Under the pieces are notes generated by a model. The model saw only the letters and a program-made list of their open reading frames with translations. It was not told where the DNA came from and did no database searches. 64,000 nucleotides of DNA from Warburgia ugandensis (lineage: Eukaryota > Streptophyta > Magnoliopsida > Canellales > Canellaceae), in the NCBI GenBank assembly GCA_035236585.1, contig CP141132.1, positions 56,145,880-56,209,879 of the forward strand, written 5' to 3'. A program made the position numbers and the translations under genes. Position 1 is the first letter of the stretch. Each line of letters begins with the position of its first letter. Shown piece by piece: positions 63,028 to 64,000 of the stretch.

Positions 63028-64000
63028 TTTAAAGAGATGAGTTCTTGTGTGAGCATCAACAGCACTAAAAGGATCGCCAAACAGATAACACCTCAGCATC
63101 CTGGTATAAAGCACGTGCAATCTATGTTCTCTACTTCTAACCTCCTCTCAAGTTGATTCCTCTCTCACCTATTGTAGTCTGGTCATCAAAGGATGGATCT
63201 CTAAATCTTTCCTTAGTGCACATGCTTCAGGGACTAGCTCATACTTCTCCCTATCCATTTCCTTTCCCAACAGTATATTTTCCTCAATTTTACTACTCCC
63301 TATCCACTCTCCTTAGTAGTTCTAATAGCCTTAGCACTTCACCTAGGATGCTTGGGAGTAAGCTTGACTTTCCAAAACCTTTAGAGTACAATCCCATGAG
63401 AAGTCCCTATTGCTTATTTCAATTGCAACCTCTAAACCTCCTGGAAGCTTCTCTACTACTAGGCGAAGAAAAAAACCTATTTTGTCAAGAGAAACCTTAA
63501 TTTACACAACCATAGAAATTGTGTTAGGTAAATTATAGATAGGCACTTGCAATTCCCTGAAAGTGGCAAGTGCAAATAGAAACCATTGGGATTCTACTGG
63601 TATCACCAGAAGCATGCAAGAACCAAATGTAACCATGGCCACAATTGTTGGTGTACACCAAAAAACAAATGTCATCATGGGTAGACATATTTCTTCAACT
63701 AATTTGTTTCATTCTTCTTGAGCTCAATTATCTTCAATAGAAACTTCATCTTCTAACCCTAAAGCTTGAGAAGTCTCAAGTTTCTTAGAATCTCTAATGT
63801 TGCTTTTATCCTTAGATCTTTTGATTTCTTCATTTCATCTTGATAGTTCTCTTGCAACTTTAAAAAAGGTAAATTTACCAACATAGGCAAAATAATAGCT
63901 ACTAAAGCTGCAACCAAAGCTAATCCAAGATTCTTGTACAAGACCAACAAGGCGAAAGTGAATACCTAGTTAACACTGTCAGCATCTACAACTTGAGGAA
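63028..64000 (-). pseudogene. ABCC pseudogene exon: TMD1 and NBD1, runs off window
   Basis: From 63950 down it reads LVLYKNLGLALVAALVAIIL, then NYQDEMKKSKDLRIKATLEI and RNLRLLKL, then TAG at 63761 (Gln usual) and at 63755 (Trp usual), with a further TAG at 63701 (Trp usual). After a frameshift TIVAMVTFGSCMLLVIPVES follows. NBD1: VVEKLPGGLEVAIEISNRDF and SWDCTLKV, then a deletion leaves only FGKSSLLPSILGEV of the Walker A region. IEENILLGKEMDREKYELV and RKDLEI follow. The signature reads NLRGG, stop, K, stop (Gln expected). Walker B is LFGDPFSAVDAHT, with Gly for the Mg-binding Asp. The donor is 'tttaaa|gtaagt' at 63028. TMD0 and early TMD1 would lie right of 64000. Confidence 0.9.

Noticed and set aside
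63153-63500. 115-codon plus-strand frame
   Set aside because: It is antisense to the NBD1 coding remnant of the ABCC pseudogene on the minus strand.

Overview
This window is repeat-rich flowering-plant nuclear DNA. It is AT-rich and has plant-type Ty1/copia and Ty3/gypsy retrotransposons, an L1-type LINE, a CACTA-like region and long dinucleotide microsatellites. Its one recognisable host gene is a plant ABCC (MRP-type) ABC transporter. The species cannot be read from the sequence. I found no intact protein-coding gene, no rRNA or tRNA gene and no CRISPR array.

The ABCC locus is on the minus strand and is a pseudogene. Its 5' end lies beyond base 64000 and its stop codon is at 17605. I traced ten exon remnants by frame-by-frame reading: four in 61464-64000 and six in 17605-20801. 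They are in the order expected for one gene. The two clusters join at a phase-0 position (Tyr-Gln | Gln-Tyr-Tyr) with a GT donor at 61463/61462 and an AG acceptor at 20803/20802. The intron between them is therefore 40,662 bp, nearly all of it transposon.

The intron is a nested stack. Two direct copies of a long LTR-like sequence, E (21295-22155 plus 52546-55704) and F (55716-61170), form the outer layer, in minus orientation. Copy E is split by a minus-strand Ty3/gypsy element (gypsy-2, 22156-52545, LTRs about 2.6 kb). The 3' LTR of gypsy-2 is split by a plus-strand gypsy element (gypsy-1, 24771-42596, LTRs about 2.4 kb). The 5' LTR of gypsy-1 is split by a Ty1/copia element (25700-30307). 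Copy F holds a separate, internally deleted gypsy relic (58338-60670). Both gypsy elements look like the Athila lineage, judging by gag, protease and integrase wording, the long LTRs and the position of the primer-binding site.

The first 17.6 kb, downstream of the ABCC gene, is older repeat debris: an LTR related to E/F (1-2340), a CACTA-like region (about 2890-6985) with a 501-bp tandem duplication, two diverged direct repeats (8540-9072 and 15180-15727), a MITE-like inverted-repeat element (9073-9793) and a dead L1-type LINE (about 10500-14705).

Decay shows a common theme. Most stop codons in the copia element, and many in the ABCC exons, replace Trp, Gln or Arg codons by G:C to A:T change, and three of the four reverse transcriptases have lost catalytic Asp residues. 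This fits decay of cytosine-methylated, silenced DNA. I saw no convincing new enzymatic system; the most notable thing here is the 40-kb nested-transposon intron inside a dying transporter gene.
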